Assembly (NCBI RefSeq): GCF_003244315.1
Contig: NZ_QKWH01000002.1
Span: forward strand, 62,001 to 126,000
DNA from: Xylanimonas oleitrophica
GTDB lineage: Bacteria > Actinomycetota > Actinomycetes > Actinomycetales > Cellulomonadaceae
Reading direction: 5' to 3'
DNA length: 64,000 bases
How positions within the stretch are numbered: position 1 is the stretch's first letter; every line of letters starts with the position of its first letter. Under the pieces are notes generated by a model, which saw nothing but the letters and a program-made list of their open reading frames with translations, made no database searches and was not told where the DNA came from. Position numbers and translations under genes: made by a program. Shown one piece after another: positions 28,304-36,109 of the stretch.

Positions 28304-28489
28304 TTGCGCCCCGGCCTCAGGAAGCTCGCCGTCGTGGTGGCGGTGCTCGCCGTGCTGCTCGCCGCCGTCCGGATCGGGTACGTGGTCACACGCCACGGGT
28401 TCTGGGACGACCGGCTCGGTTCCGCCGGGGCAGTCACGCCGACGCTGCCGACGCTGCTCTCCGCCGACGGGGAGGCCGCGTGGGTGTGA
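28304..28489 (+). CDS. Small hydrophobic hypothetical protein
   Basis: This 61-residue frame starts at TTG 28304, or possibly GTG 28334, and has one membrane segment (VVVAVLAVLLAAVRIGYVV). No family is recognised. It lies 7 bp after ugd and its stop overlaps the next gene by 10 bp, so it fits the operon spacing, but it could be spurious. There is no good ribosome-binding site for the TTG. Confidence 0.4.
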   Translation: MRPGLRKLAVVVAVLAVLLAAVRIGYVVTRHGFWDDRLGSAGAVTPTLPTLLSADGEAAWV

Positions 28490-29109
28490 CGAGGGGTCTG
28501 ACGGGCGGGCTGAAGGGTGGGCGTGGTGCTCCGGCCGTGCTGGTACCGGGCGACGTGGTCCGCGCGGTGGCGGCCGTCAGCGTGGTCGTGGGCCTCGCAC
28601 GCTTCGGCGTGATCGCCGGCGCGCTGTTCCTGCTGGTGCTCGGGGGTGCCTTCCTCGCACGTGCGCTCGCCCTGCCCACGGCGCTCGACGTCGGGTTCGG
28701 CGGGACGATGCTCGTCGCCGCGTGGGCGGCCCAGCTGGACTGGTACCTGGCGATCAGCTGGCTGGACCTGGTGGTGCACGCGGTCGCGACGGGGCTGGTC
28801 GCGGCGGTCGCCCACCGCCTCCTGGTGCGCCTCGGCGCAGCGCCTCCCGTGGAGGGGCCGCCGCTCGACGCGCCGCCGGTGCGGCGTGAGCGCCGGCCCC
28901 GGCTGGGCGCCGGTGTCCTGACCGCGGCGGCGGGCACGGCGCTGGCCACGCTGTGGGAGCTCGGCGAGTGGGCGGGCTACACCTACCTCGACAGTCGGAT
29001 CCAGGTGGGCTACGACGACACCGTCGGCGACCTCGCGGCGGGGACCGCAGGCGCGGTCGTCGCGGGTGTGCTGGTCGCCCGGGCGGGTCTCCGGGGAGCG
29101 CGCTCATGA
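28480..29109 (+). CDS. Integral membrane protein, YjdF/DUF2238-like
   Basis: The 209-residue protein has five or six hydrophobic segments and a Pro/Arg-rich loop near 120-140. The pattern DLVVHAVATG, LWELGEWAGY and GYDDTVGDLAAGTAGA resembles the DUF2238/YjdF membrane family (conserved W-E, D-x2-D residues within helices), whose role is unknown. The GTG start overlaps the small upstream frame and the stop overlaps the glycosyltransferase by 4 bp. The family link is from pattern memory only. Confidence 0.65.
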   Translation: MGVTRGLTGGLKGGRGAPAVLVPGDVVRAVAAVSVVVGLARFGVIAGALFLLVLGGAFLARALALPTALDVGFGGTMLVAAWAAQLDWYLAISWLDLVVHAVATGLVAAVAHRLLVRLGAAPPVEGPPLDAPPVRRERRPRLGAGVLTAAAGTALATLWELGEWAGYTYLDSRIQVGYDDTVGDLAAGTAGAVVAGVLVARAGLRGARS

Positions 29110-29858
29110 CCGCGTCACGCCCCACCGTGTCGGTGGTGATCCCCGTCCGTGACGACGCCGTCGCGCTGGAGCGCTGCCTCGACCGGCTCGCCCGCCAGAC
29201 GCGGCCCGCGGACGAGGTGGTGGTGGTCGACAACGCCTCGGACGACGACTCGGCGGCGGTGGCACGGCGGTACGGGGCCCGGGTGGTGGAGGAGCCGCGG
29301 GTGGGCATCCCGCACGCGGCCGCGACCGGGTACGACGCCGCCACGGGGGACGTGATCGTGCGCTGCGACGCGGACTCGGTGCCGGGCCCGCGGTGGCTGG
29401 AGCGGCTGGTGGGGCGGCTGGCTGACCGCGAGGACCTCGACGCGGTGACCGGGGTGGGCGTCTTCCACGACGCGCGTCCCGGTCTGCGCGTCCTGACGGC
29501 GGTCGTCTACCTGGGTGCCTACTACGCCGCGACCCATCTGGCGCTGGGGCACACGCCGCTGTGGGGGTCCAACATGGCGGTGCGCCGGCGCACCTGGGTG
29601 GCGGTGGCGGGGCAGGTGCACCGTGACGAGGACGTGCACGACGACATGGACCTGGCGTTCGTGCTCGGTCCCCACCGCCGCGTCCGCCTGGTCCCGGTGA
29701 GCGTCGGGGTGTCCGTGCGTTCCGTGCGCGGGGGCGCGCAGATGCGCCGGCGCTTCGCGCGCGCCCGGCGCACCCTCCAGGTCAACTGGGCGGTCAGCCC
29801 GCCGTGGCGGCGCTGGGCCGAGCGGTGCGGGGCTCCTGGGCAGGTGCCTACGCGGTGA
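29106..29858 (+). CDS. Family 2 glycosyltransferase
   Basis: A 250-residue soluble GT-A enzyme begins at the ATG inside an ATGA overlap. SVVIPVRDDAVALERCLDRL, VVVDNASDDDS and the metal-binding RCDADSVPG are standard GT2 motifs. The acceptor-side region has GSNMAVRRRTW and HDDMDLAFVLG, which resembles an ED-type catalytic-base motif. There are no membrane helices beyond one weak segment near 125-145. Being last in the ugd operon, it may use UDP-glucuronate or another UDP-sugar; neither donor nor acceptor can be told. Its 3' end overlaps the convergent crtEb gene by 11 bp. Confidence 0.88.
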   Translation: MTASRPTVSVVIPVRDDAVALERCLDRLARQTRPADEVVVVDNASDDDSAAVARRYGARVVEEPRVGIPHAAATGYDAATGDVIVRCDADSVPGPRWLERLVGRLADREDLDAVTGVGVFHDARPGLRVLTAVVYLGAYYAATHLALGHTPLWGSNMAVRRRTWVAVAGQVHRDEDVHDDMDLAFVLGPHRRVRLVPVSVGVSVRSVRGGAQMRRRFARARRTLQVNWAVSPPWRRWAERCGAPGQVPTR

Positions 29859-30741
29859 GCGTGACCCAGATGAACAGCTGGGTCACGAGGAACCCCGTCA
29901 CGTAGTTCAGCCAGAGGAACCGGCGCCAGCCGGCGTGCGCCCGCTCGCACTCGCCGTCGGTCAGCCGCAGGTAGGGCGCCACGTTGAGCACGTACGGGAC
30001 CACGAGCACCGCGGAGAGCAGGCCGGGCCAGGGGAGGGCGAGCAGGACGGCGCCGCCCACCACGTACGCGGCGAGGGCCAGGCGCACGGTGCCCGCCGCA
30101 CCGAGCCACGTGGCCACCGACGCGATGCCGCCGGCACGGTCCGCCTCGATGTCCTGGACGGCCCCGAAGGCGTGCGACCCGACGCCCCACAGGAAGAACC
30201 CGGCGAGCGCCGCGACGTGGTCGGCCGGTGACGCCCCGGCGAGCGCGAGGCCGAAGCAGGCGGGCCCGACGAAGTGGGTGCTGGAGGTGACCGAGTCCAG
30301 CAGCGGGCGTTCCTTGAACCGCAGCACGGGCGCCGAGTACGCCACCACCGCGGCCACGCACACGCCGAGCACGAGCGCCGACGTCGTGCTCCCCAGGACC
30401 AGCAGCGCCACGAGGAACGGGAGGTTGCTCGCCACGGCGGCGACGATCGTCACGCGGTGCACCGTGCGGTCGAGCACCACGCCCTCGACGCCGCCCTTGC
30501 GCGGGTTCCGCAGGTCGGACTCGTAGTCGAACACGTCGTTCACGCCGTACATCAGCAGGTTGTACGGGACGAGGAAGTACAGGACGCCGACCACGAGCGC
30601 GGCGTCGAGGCCGCCGCCGGCGAGCAGGTACGCCGCACCGAACGGGTAGGCCGTGTTGACCCAGCTCAGCGGCCGGGACGACGCCACCACCTGGGCGATC
30701 GGGCGCGGGGCTCTGCCGCCGGACACGGTGGGGGCGCTCAC
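29848..30741 (-). CDS. crtEb: Lycopene elongase (UbiA-family prenyltransferase) of C50 carotenoid pathway
   Basis: The 297-residue membrane prenyltransferase starts at the GTG in a GTGA overlap with crtYf. It has about eight hydrophobic segments and both UbiA Asp motifs: YGVNDVFDYESD (NDxxDxxxD) and QDIEADRAGG (DIxxDxxxG). In Corynebacterium and Micrococcus, such enzymes add two C5 dimethylallyl units to lycopene, forming C50 flavuxanthin-type carotenoids that are then cyclised. It is the last gene of the seven-gene crt operon, and its neighbours make the assignment strong. Its 3' end overlaps the convergent GT2 by 11 bp. Confidence 0.92.
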   Translation of the reverse strand: MSAPTVSGGRAPRPIAQVVASSRPLSWVNTAYPFGAAYLLAGGGLDAALVVGVLYFLVPYNLLMYGVNDVFDYESDLRNPRKGGVEGVVLDRTVHRVTIVAAVASNLPFLVALLVLGSTTSALVLGVCVAAVVAYSAPVLRFKERPLLDSVTSSTHFVGPACFGLALAGASPADHVAALAGFFLWGVGSHAFGAVQDIEADRAGGIASVATWLGAAGTVRLALAAYVVGGAVLLALPWPGLLSAVLVVPYVLNVAPYLRLTDGECERAHAGWRRFLWLNYVTGFLVTQLFIWVTLTA

Positions 30742-31049
30742 TGGGACTCCTCGGGTGGTGCGAGCAGAAGGGCGAGAGCGGGCAGCCCGATCCCCGCCAC
30801 GAGCGGCCAGGCGAGGTCCTCGACCGGCGCCTGGCCCAGGCGCACCCCGGACAGGTGGGAGTGGTCGTAGCGGAAGAGGTCGGCGGCGATCATCACGTTG
30901 TCGAACACGATCGTCAGCACCACGAGCGCCACCACAGTGGCTGCCGTCGCGAGCCACCAGCGGCGGTCGGGGCGGCGCAGCACGGCCGCGGTCGCCAGCG
31001 TGGCGAGCGCGAGCCCGAGGAACGGGAGAGCCATGGTCGCGTACGTCAT
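30738..31049 (-). CDS. crtYf: C50 carotenoid cyclase subunit (lycopene cyclase domain, CrtYf type)
   Basis: A 103-residue membrane protein with three hydrophobic helices starts at the ATG in an ATGA overlap with the preceding subunit gene. TIVFDNVMIAADLFRYD carries the conserved D-N and the aromatic pattern of lycopene-cyclase-domain proteins. Actinobacterial C50 cyclases are heterodimers encoded by two small genes (crtYe/crtYf, crtYg/Yh or lbtA/B). Together they form the end-ring on the elongated carotenoid. Whether epsilon-, gamma- or beta-rings are made cannot be predicted. Confidence 0.88.
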   Translation of the reverse strand: MTYATMALPFLGLALATLATAAVLRRPDRRWWLATAATVVALVVLTIVFDNVMIAADLFRYDHSHLSGVRLGQAPVEDLAWPLVAGIGLPALALLLAPPEESQ

Positions 31050-31369
31050 CGTGGCCGCCTGCTGCGCGTCAGGTGGAGCACCAGGCGGTGCAGCACCATG
31101 GTGAGGTAGCACAGGAACACCACGAAGAAGATCTCCTCGAGGGGCAGCTCCGGTGCGACCTCGATGCCGGTCATGCCGGGGGACTGGCCCCGCTGGTAGA
31201 CGCCGGCGGCGATCGCGACGACGTCCCACAGCAGGAAGACGAGGGCGCCGCAGCCCACCACGACGGCCGCACGCCCTGGCCGGGCGAAGAGGAACAGGCG
31301 CCACCGGTGGTCCACCAGGCCCATGCAGACGGTGGATCCCACGATGCAGGCGAGGTAGACCCAGCTCAC
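31046..31369 (-). CDS. crtYe: C50 carotenoid cyclase subunit (lycopene cyclase domain, CrtYe type)
   Basis: A 107-residue membrane protein with three helices starts at a GTG within a GTGA overlap with crtI. The diagnostic P-x-E-E motif of lycopene cyclase domains is present in ELPLEEIFFVVFLCY. WDVVAIAAGVY is also typical. It partners the next small subunit. The frame runs far upstream through crtI in another reading phase, but only this part has coding character. Confidence 0.88.
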   Translation of the reverse strand: MSWVYLACIVGSTVCMGLVDHRWRLFLFARPGRAAVVVGCGALVFLLWDVVAIAAGVYQRGQSPGMTGIEVAPELPLEEIFFVVFLCYLTMVLHRLVLHLTRSRRPR

Positions 31370-32943
31370 GCCGGCCCCGTGGCGGCCGTGGGCACGGGCA
31401 GCGGCGTGGTCGACGTGTCGCCTCGCACCCGCTTGAGGACGAGCTCGGCGCTGATGAGGCACATGGGCAGCCCGATGCCGGGGATGGTGCCGTTGCCGGC
31501 GTACAGGAGGCCGTCGATCGTGCGGGACGCGTTCTGCGCCCGGAAGAAGGCGCTCTGGCGCAGCACGTGCGCCGGGCCGAGCGCGCCGCCGGACCAGGCG
31601 TTGAGGTCGGCGGCGAAGTCGGCGGGTCCCAGCGTGCGGCGCACGACGACGCGGTCCTGGAGGTCGGGCACGCCGAGCGTCGCCGCCATGCGGTGCAGGA
31701 CGCCGTCGACGGCCTTCTCGACCGCGGGGGAGCCGGCGCCGTCCAGACCGCCCCGGCCGATCCCGGGGTCGGCGGGGACCGGGACGAGCACGAAGAGGTT
31801 CTCGTACCCGGGGGGAGCCACCGTCGGGTCGGTGGCAGACGGGCGGCAGACGTACGCGGAGGCCGGGTCGGGCACACGCCTCGAGCCGCCGAAGACGTCG
31901 TCGAAGTTGCGCCGCCAGTCGTGGGTGAAGAACAGCGAGTGGTGGGCGAGCTGCGGCAGATGCCCTTCCACGCCGAGGAGGGCGAGCACCGCGCCGGGGC
32001 CCGGGTCGCGCCGGTCCCACCAGCCGGTGTCGTACGTGCGCAGGTCCTGCGGCACCAGCGAGGTCTCGACGTGGTGCAGGTCGGCGGCCCCGACCACCAG
32101 GTCGGCCTCCCACGGCTCGTCGCCGGCGCGCACGCCCCGCACCTGGGGGCGGCGCCCGCCCCGGCGGACCTCGACGGACGTCACGGGCGTCGAGGCGTGC
32201 AGCCGGGCCCCGGCTCGCCGGGCGACGCGCACGAGCGCGTCGACCACGGTGCCGAAGCCGCCCTGGGGGTAGTACACGCCGTCGGCGAGGTCGAGCCAGC
32301 TCATCAGGTGGTACAGGCTGGGCGCCCGTTCGGGGGAGGTCCCGAGGAACACCGCCGGGTACCCGAGCACCTGGCGCAGCCGGTGGTCGGCGAAGCGGGC
32401 GGCGGCGTGCGCCTCCAGCGAGCGGGTCAGCAGGCGCGCCAGGCGGGGGGCCTGGCGGAGCACGTCCGGCGCGAGGAGGGACGTGCGCGAGGCGAAGGTG
32501 CCGTACAGGAACCGGTGGACGGCGAGGTCGTAGACCTCGCGGGCCGAGTCGAGGTACCGCTCCAGCGCACGCCCGGCTCCCGGTTCGAGCGCCTCGAACG
32601 CTGCGACGTTGGCCTCGGCGTCGGCGCGGATCTCGAGCGGCTCGTCGAACCGCTCGAAGTGGACCCGGTACCCGGGGTCGAGGCGCACCAGGTCGAGCTC
32701 GGCGTCGGCGCTGGTGCCCATGAGACGGAAGAAGTGGTCGAACACCTCGGGCATCAGGTACCACGACGGCCCCGTGTCGAAGCGGAAGCCGCCGTGCTCC
32801 CACGTCCCGGCACGGCCGCCGAACGTGGCCTGCTGCTCGAGCAGGTCCACCGACCAGCCCTCCTGGGCCAGCAGCGCCGCGCTGGCGAGGCCGGCGACGC
32901 CGCCGCCCACCACGACGGCGCGGCCCGGGGTGCGGGCGCTCAC
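31366..32943 (-). CDS. crtI: Phytoene desaturase
   Basis: CrtI introduces four double bonds into phytoene to make red lycopene. The 525-residue FAD enzyme begins at GTG in a GTGA overlap with crtB. It shows the dinucleotide-binding VVVGGGVAGLASAALLA, then FGGRAGTWEHGGFRFD, DTGPSWYLMPEVF, and the C-terminal family signature LLYAGNGTIPGIGLPM near the second FAD site. It is of normal length. Open reading continues upstream in the same phase through crtB and crtE, but these are separate genes in other frames. The domain content makes the call secure. Confidence 0.95.
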   Translation of the reverse strand: MSARTPGRAVVVGGGVAGLASAALLAQEGWSVDLLEQQATFGGRAGTWEHGGFRFDTGPSWYLMPEVFDHFFRLMGTSADAELDLVRLDPGYRVHFERFDEPLEIRADAEANVAAFEALEPGAGRALERYLDSAREVYDLAVHRFLYGTFASRTSLLAPDVLRQAPRLARLLTRSLEAHAAARFADHRLRQVLGYPAVFLGTSPERAPSLYHLMSWLDLADGVYYPQGGFGTVVDALVRVARRAGARLHASTPVTSVEVRRGGRRPQVRGVRAGDEPWEADLVVGAADLHHVETSLVPQDLRTYDTGWWDRRDPGPGAVLALLGVEGHLPQLAHHSLFFTHDWRRNFDDVFGGSRRVPDPASAYVCRPSATDPTVAPPGYENLFVLVPVPADPGIGRGGLDGAGSPAVEKAVDGVLHRMAATLGVPDLQDRVVVRRTLGPADFAADLNAWSGGALGPAHVLRQSAFFRAQNASRTIDGLLYAGNGTIPGIGLPMCLISAELVLKRVRGDTSTTPLPVPTAATGPA

Positions 32944-33824
32944 GGCCGGCTCCGCAGAAGCTGCCGCGCCACGACGCGCGCCTTGACGGGCCCGGGGACG
33001 CGGATCCGCTCCGTCCGGATCTGTGCGACGGGTGCGCGGCCGATGCGGTCCGCGAGCTCGGTGAACAGGGCGTGGGCCAGCGCGACGGCGTTGCGGCACC
33101 CGTCCGGGAGGCCGGCGACGGCGACGCGTGCGGCGCGCAGGTCCTCGGTGATGTCCGCCAGGAGCTCGTCGCGCTGCGCGGCGGTGAGGTGGTCCGGGTC
33201 GATGCCGGGGAAGTAGCAGCGGCCCAGGTCGTCGTGGTCCGCGGCCAGGTCGCGCAGGAAGTTGAGCTTCTGGAACGCGGCGCCCAGCCGGCGTGCGCCG
33301 GGCGCGAGCAGCGCGTAGGAGCCTGCCGGGTCGGGCTCGTCGCGCAGGAAGGCGCGCAGGCACATCAGCCCCACCACCTCGGCCGACCCGTAGACGTAGG
33401 CCTGGAAGCTCTCCCGGTCGTGCACGTGCCGCTCGAGGTCGGTGCGCATCGAGGCGAAGAACGGGACCACCAGCCCGGGCTCGATGCGGCACTCGACCGC
33501 GGTGCGGGCGAAGGCGTGGACGACGAGGTTCGCGCTGTGGCCGCGGTCCATGGCGGCCAGGGTCTCGGTCTCGAGCGCGTCGAGGAGCGCGCGCCGGTCG
33601 TCGTCGGTCGCGCCGGGGCGTGGCGCGTCCACGAGCTCGTCGGCGATCCGTACCAGCGCGTACACGTTGCGCACGTGGGTCCGCACGGGCTCGTGTAGGA
33701 GCCGGCACGCGATGCCGAAGGACGTGGAGTAGCGCCGGATGACGAGGCGGGCGCCCTCGGCCGCGACCGCGTCGTACCGCTGTGCCGGCGTGACCGCCGT
33801 GGCACGGTGCTGGATCAGGCTCAT
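32940..33824 (-). CDS. crtB: Phytoene synthase
   Basis: CrtB condenses two geranylgeranyl diphosphates head-to-head into phytoene. The 294-residue protein starts MSLIQHRATAV at the ATG in an ATGA overlap with crtE. The first Asp-rich motif is RIADELVDAPR (DExxD) and the second is KLNFLRDLAADHDDLGRCYFP, both magnesium-diphosphate binding. YGSAEVVGLMCLRAF is the conserved trans-isoprenyl synthase segment. It is of normal length and completely coupled to its neighbours. Confidence 0.95.
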   Translation of the reverse strand: MSLIQHRATAVTPAQRYDAVAAEGARLVIRRYSTSFGIACRLLHEPVRTHVRNVYALVRIADELVDAPRPGATDDDRRALLDALETETLAAMDRGHSANLVVHAFARTAVECRIEPGLVVPFFASMRTDLERHVHDRESFQAYVYGSAEVVGLMCLRAFLRDEPDPAGSYALLAPGARRLGAAFQKLNFLRDLAADHDDLGRCYFPGIDPDHLTAAQRDELLADITEDLRAARVAVAGLPDGCRNAVALAHALFTELADRIGRAPVAQIRTERIRVPGPVKARVVARQLLRSRP

Positions 33825-34861
33825 GCCGCGGTCCTCTTCCCTCGATCGAGCACGGAGGCCACCCAGCCCGCCGCCGTCGTGCCGATGCCCGCCTCCTCGG
33901 CCCGGGAGAGGCCGTGGCGGACGTGATCCAGCGCGGCGTCCTCGACGTGGGCACGCGACCCCGACTCCTCGAGCGCCTGCCGCACGTGGCGCACGTCGTC
34001 GACGGTCGCGGCGGGGCTGCCCCACACCGGCCCGAGCACCGCCCAGGCCGGGGTGGACCGCGCGTGGCAGACGAGGAGGGTGAGCTTGCCCTCGCGCAGG
34101 TCCGCCACCGGGTCCTTGCCGGTGGACCCGGCGTCGTCGAACATGCCGGCGAGGTCGTCGAAGAGCTGGAACGCGACGCCGAGCGAGCGCCCGGCCTCGC
34201 CGAGGATGTCGACCGTGGCGGTGTCGGCGTCGGCGAGGACGGCGCCGACCTGCATCGGCAGCACGAACGAGTAGTCGGCGGTCTTGCGGTAGGCGAGCTC
34301 GAGCACGTCGCGGTGGGCGGGCCAGGCCCCACCCAGCGTGAGGCGCACGTCGGTCAGCTCGCCCGCGGCGGACGTCGTCAGCGCCCGGGTGACCCTGTCG
34401 AGCACCTGCACGGTCACGTCGGCGGGGGCGGGGAGCGTCGCCACCGCGCGGAGCGCGCCGCTGAGCGCGAGGTCACCGGTCAGCACGGCCCCGGCGACGG
34501 CGTAGGTGGCAGCGCCCCGCGCCGTCGCGCCCTGCGCCCTCGCAGCCGCGCGGAACCGGCCGGGGACGCTGGGGGCGCCACGACGCACGTCGTCGCCGTC
34601 GATCAGGTCGTCGTGCACCACGAACGCCGTGTGCAGCAGCTCGATCGCCGCAGCGGCACGGACGAGGGCCGCCTGCCTGCTCCCGCCGAGGCCCTCGTGG
34701 ACCTCTGCGGCCAGCCGGGGCCGCAGCCGCTTGCCCCCCGTGACGGCCTCGTCCAGCGCGGTGCGCAGGGCCGCGGCCTCGGTGTCCGGGGCGACGCCGC
34801 GCCACAGCTCCTCGACCTGCCGGTCGAGCGCCTGCTGCAGCTCGGCGTCCCAGGCGGTCAT
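33821..34861 (-). CDS. crtE: Geranylgeranyl diphosphate synthase
   Basis: This polyprenyl synthase makes C20-PP for carotenoids. The 346-residue protein has the substrate motif GGKRLRPRL, the first Asp-rich motif VVHDDLIDGDDVRRG, and the second FQLFDDLAGMFDD. Large residues and short spacing before the first motif fit a C20-type chain, but length is not proven. Its ATG overlaps the idi stop by 4 bp, and its stop overlaps crtB. Confidence 0.94.
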   Translation of the reverse strand: MTAWDAELQQALDRQVEELWRGVAPDTEAAALRTALDEAVTGGKRLRPRLAAEVHEGLGGSRQAALVRAAAAIELLHTAFVVHDDLIDGDDVRRGAPSVPGRFRAAARAQGATARGAATYAVAGAVLTGDLALSGALRAVATLPAPADVTVQVLDRVTRALTTSAAGELTDVRLTLGGAWPAHRDVLELAYRKTADYSFVLPMQVGAVLADADTATVDILGEAGRSLGVAFQLFDDLAGMFDDAGSTGKDPVADLREGKLTLLVCHARSTPAWAVLGPVWGSPAATVDDVRHVRQALEESGSRAHVEDAALDHVRHGLSRAEEAGIGTTAAGWVASVLDRGKRTAA

Positions 34862-35409
34862 CCGGATCCCAACGGCCAGGCGCCGGAACGCTCCAGCTGT
34901 GCCAGCTGGGAGACGAGCCAGGGGCTCAGCGCCCAGGGCGCCGCCGTGACGGCGCGGGACAGCTCATCCTGGGTCGCCCAGCGCAGCTCGGCGACCTCGT
35001 CGGGGGCCGGGGAGATCTCGCCGTCGAAGGTGGCGGCGTAGACGGGGCACAGCTCGTTCTCGACCATCCCGCCGGGGTCGACCGCCCGGTAGCGGAAGTC
35101 GGGCAGCAGGCACCGCACGTCGCGCACCGAGATCCCGAGCTCGTCCTGCGCGCGCCGCTCGACGGCGTGCGCCACCTCTTCACCCGGGCGGGGGTGGCCG
35201 CAGAAGGAGTTGGTCCACACCCCGGGCCACGTGCGCTTCGTGACGGCCCGGCGCGTGAGCAGCACGCGGCCGTCGGCGTCGAGCAGGTAGCAGGAGAACG
35301 CCAGGTGCAGGGGCGTGCGGGTGGTGTGGACCGTCGCGCGGGGCGCGGTCCCGGCCGGGCGGTCGTGCTCGTCCAGGAGCACCACCAGGTCGTCCGCGAG
35401 CGTTTCCAT
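34858..35409 (-). CDS. idi: Isopentenyl-diphosphate delta-isomerase, type I
   Basis: Idi interconverts IPP and DMAPP. That is especially relevant here because CrtEb consumes extra DMAPP. The 183-residue Nudix-fold protein carries the catalytic Cys in TNSFCGHPRPGE, the metal-binding Nudix helix (ERRAQDELGI), and the catalytic Glu in MVENELCPVY. It is the first gene of the operon. A GCTAG inverted repeat lies 23 bp upstream of its ATG, and a MarR gene is divergently placed 179 bp away. Confidence 0.95.
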   Translation of the reverse strand: METLADDLVVLLDEHDRPAGTAPRATVHTTRTPLHLAFSCYLLDADGRVLLTRRAVTKRTWPGVWTNSFCGHPRPGEEVAHAVERRAQDELGISVRDVRCLLPDFRYRAVDPGGMVENELCPVYAATFDGEISPAPDEVAELRWATQDELSRAVTAAPWALSPWLVSQLAQLERSGAWPLGSG

Positions 35410-35431
35410 GCCGTCCCCGTCCTCGCCTTTT

Positions 35432-35448
35432 CGCTAGACAGGCTAGCG
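35432..35448. promoter_or_regulatory. Inverted repeat in crt operon leader/promoter
   Basis: CGCTAG and CTAGCG (35432-35437 and 35443-35448) are separated by ACAGG. The repeat is 23 bp upstream of idi and could be an operator or a short hairpin in the leader. There is no direct evidence for a binding protein. Confidence 0.4.
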
Positions 35449-35551
35449 ACGTCGACCGACAAGTTAACCGGGGGTGCCGGGGGCGGCAACCGGAGGCGGG
35501 GTGCCCGGACGCCCTCCCGGCGAGGAGGGGTGCCGGTGTGACGCACCAGCC

Positions 35552-35576
35552 AGGTCGTTACCGCGGGTAATGACCT
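35552..35576. promoter_or_regulatory. Palindromic operator overlapping the marR promoter
   Basis: Two 11-bp arms (35552-35562 and 35566-35576) form AGGTCGTTACC-GCG-GGTAATGACCT with one mismatch. The last base overlaps TAGACT (35576-35581), a -10-like box that ends 7 bases before the marR ATG. Size and position fit a MarR dimer site for autorepression, possibly also affecting the divergent crt operon. Confidence 0.6.
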
Positions 35577-35588
35577 AGACTAAGGGGC

Positions 35589-36044
35589 ATGTCCGTCGTC
35601 ACGCCCTCTCGCCACCGAGCCCGTACCGACGCCGCGGGCCTGGGCAGCGACCTGCGGGTCTCCCTCTCTCGCGTCACGCGCAGGCTCCGGGCCGAGCGGG
35701 GCGAGGCCGACCTCTCCGTCGGGCAGTTCGGCGTCCTGACCACGCTCCTGCGGCACGGCGAGATGTCTCCCGGGGCCCTGGCGTCCCACGAGCACGTCAA
35801 GCCGCCGTCGATGACCCGGACCGTCAACGGCCTCGTCCAGGCCGGCCTGGTCGAGAAGGTCGAGCACCCCACCGACCGCCGCCAGGTGGTGGTCCGGCTC
35901 ACCGACGTCGGCCGGCGCGAGGTCACCGAGACGCGCCGGCGCCGTGACGCCTGGCTCGCCCAGCAGCTCAAGGCGCTCACCACCGAGGAGCGCGAGACCC
36001 TCGCCCGGGCCTCCGAGCTGCTCACCCTGATCGCGTCCCGATGA
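35589..36044 (+). CDS. MarR-family transcriptional regulator (possible CrtR analogue)
   Basis: The 151-residue winged-helix protein shows LSVGQFGVLTTLLRHG, the recognition helix region KPPSMTRTVNGLVQAGLV, and the wing HPTDRRQVVVRLTD, all typical of MarR. It is transcribed divergently from idi-crt and ahead of an MFS transporter. In Corynebacterium glutamicum, a MarR-type protein (CrtR) encoded divergently from the crt operon represses it in response to isoprenoid diphosphates; a similar role is plausible. Control of the adjacent exporter is the alternative. A palindrome covers its own promoter. The transcript is probably leaderless. Confidence 0.9.
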   Translation: MSVVTPSRHRARTDAAGLGSDLRVSLSRVTRRLRAERGEADLSVGQFGVLTTLLRHGEMSPGALASHEHVKPPSMTRTVNGLVQAGLVEKVEHPTDRRQVVVRLTDVGRREVTETRRRRDAWLAQQLKALTTEERETLARASELLTLIASR

Positions 36045-36091
36045 CGCAGCCCTCCGCACCGGACGCACCCGCCACCGTCAGAAGGATCGAG

Positions 36092-36109
36092 ATGACCGCC
36101 CCCCGATGA
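36092..36109 (+). CDS. Possible 5-codon leader peptide (MTAPR) overlapping MFS start
   Basis: AAGGA stands at good spacing before an ATG that encodes only MTAPR, whose TGA overlaps the MFS ATG in an ATGA. The MFS gene itself has no separate ribosome site, so reinitiation from this mini-frame may provide its translation. Function is inferred only. Confidence 0.35.
   Translation: MTAPR

Noticed and set aside
31366-34332. A single 988-codon minus-strand gene covering crtI, crtB and part of crtE
   Set aside because: Only the last 525 codons have coding character (CrtI). The upstream part is the shadow of crtB and crtE, which have complete motifs in other frames and 4-bp overlaps.
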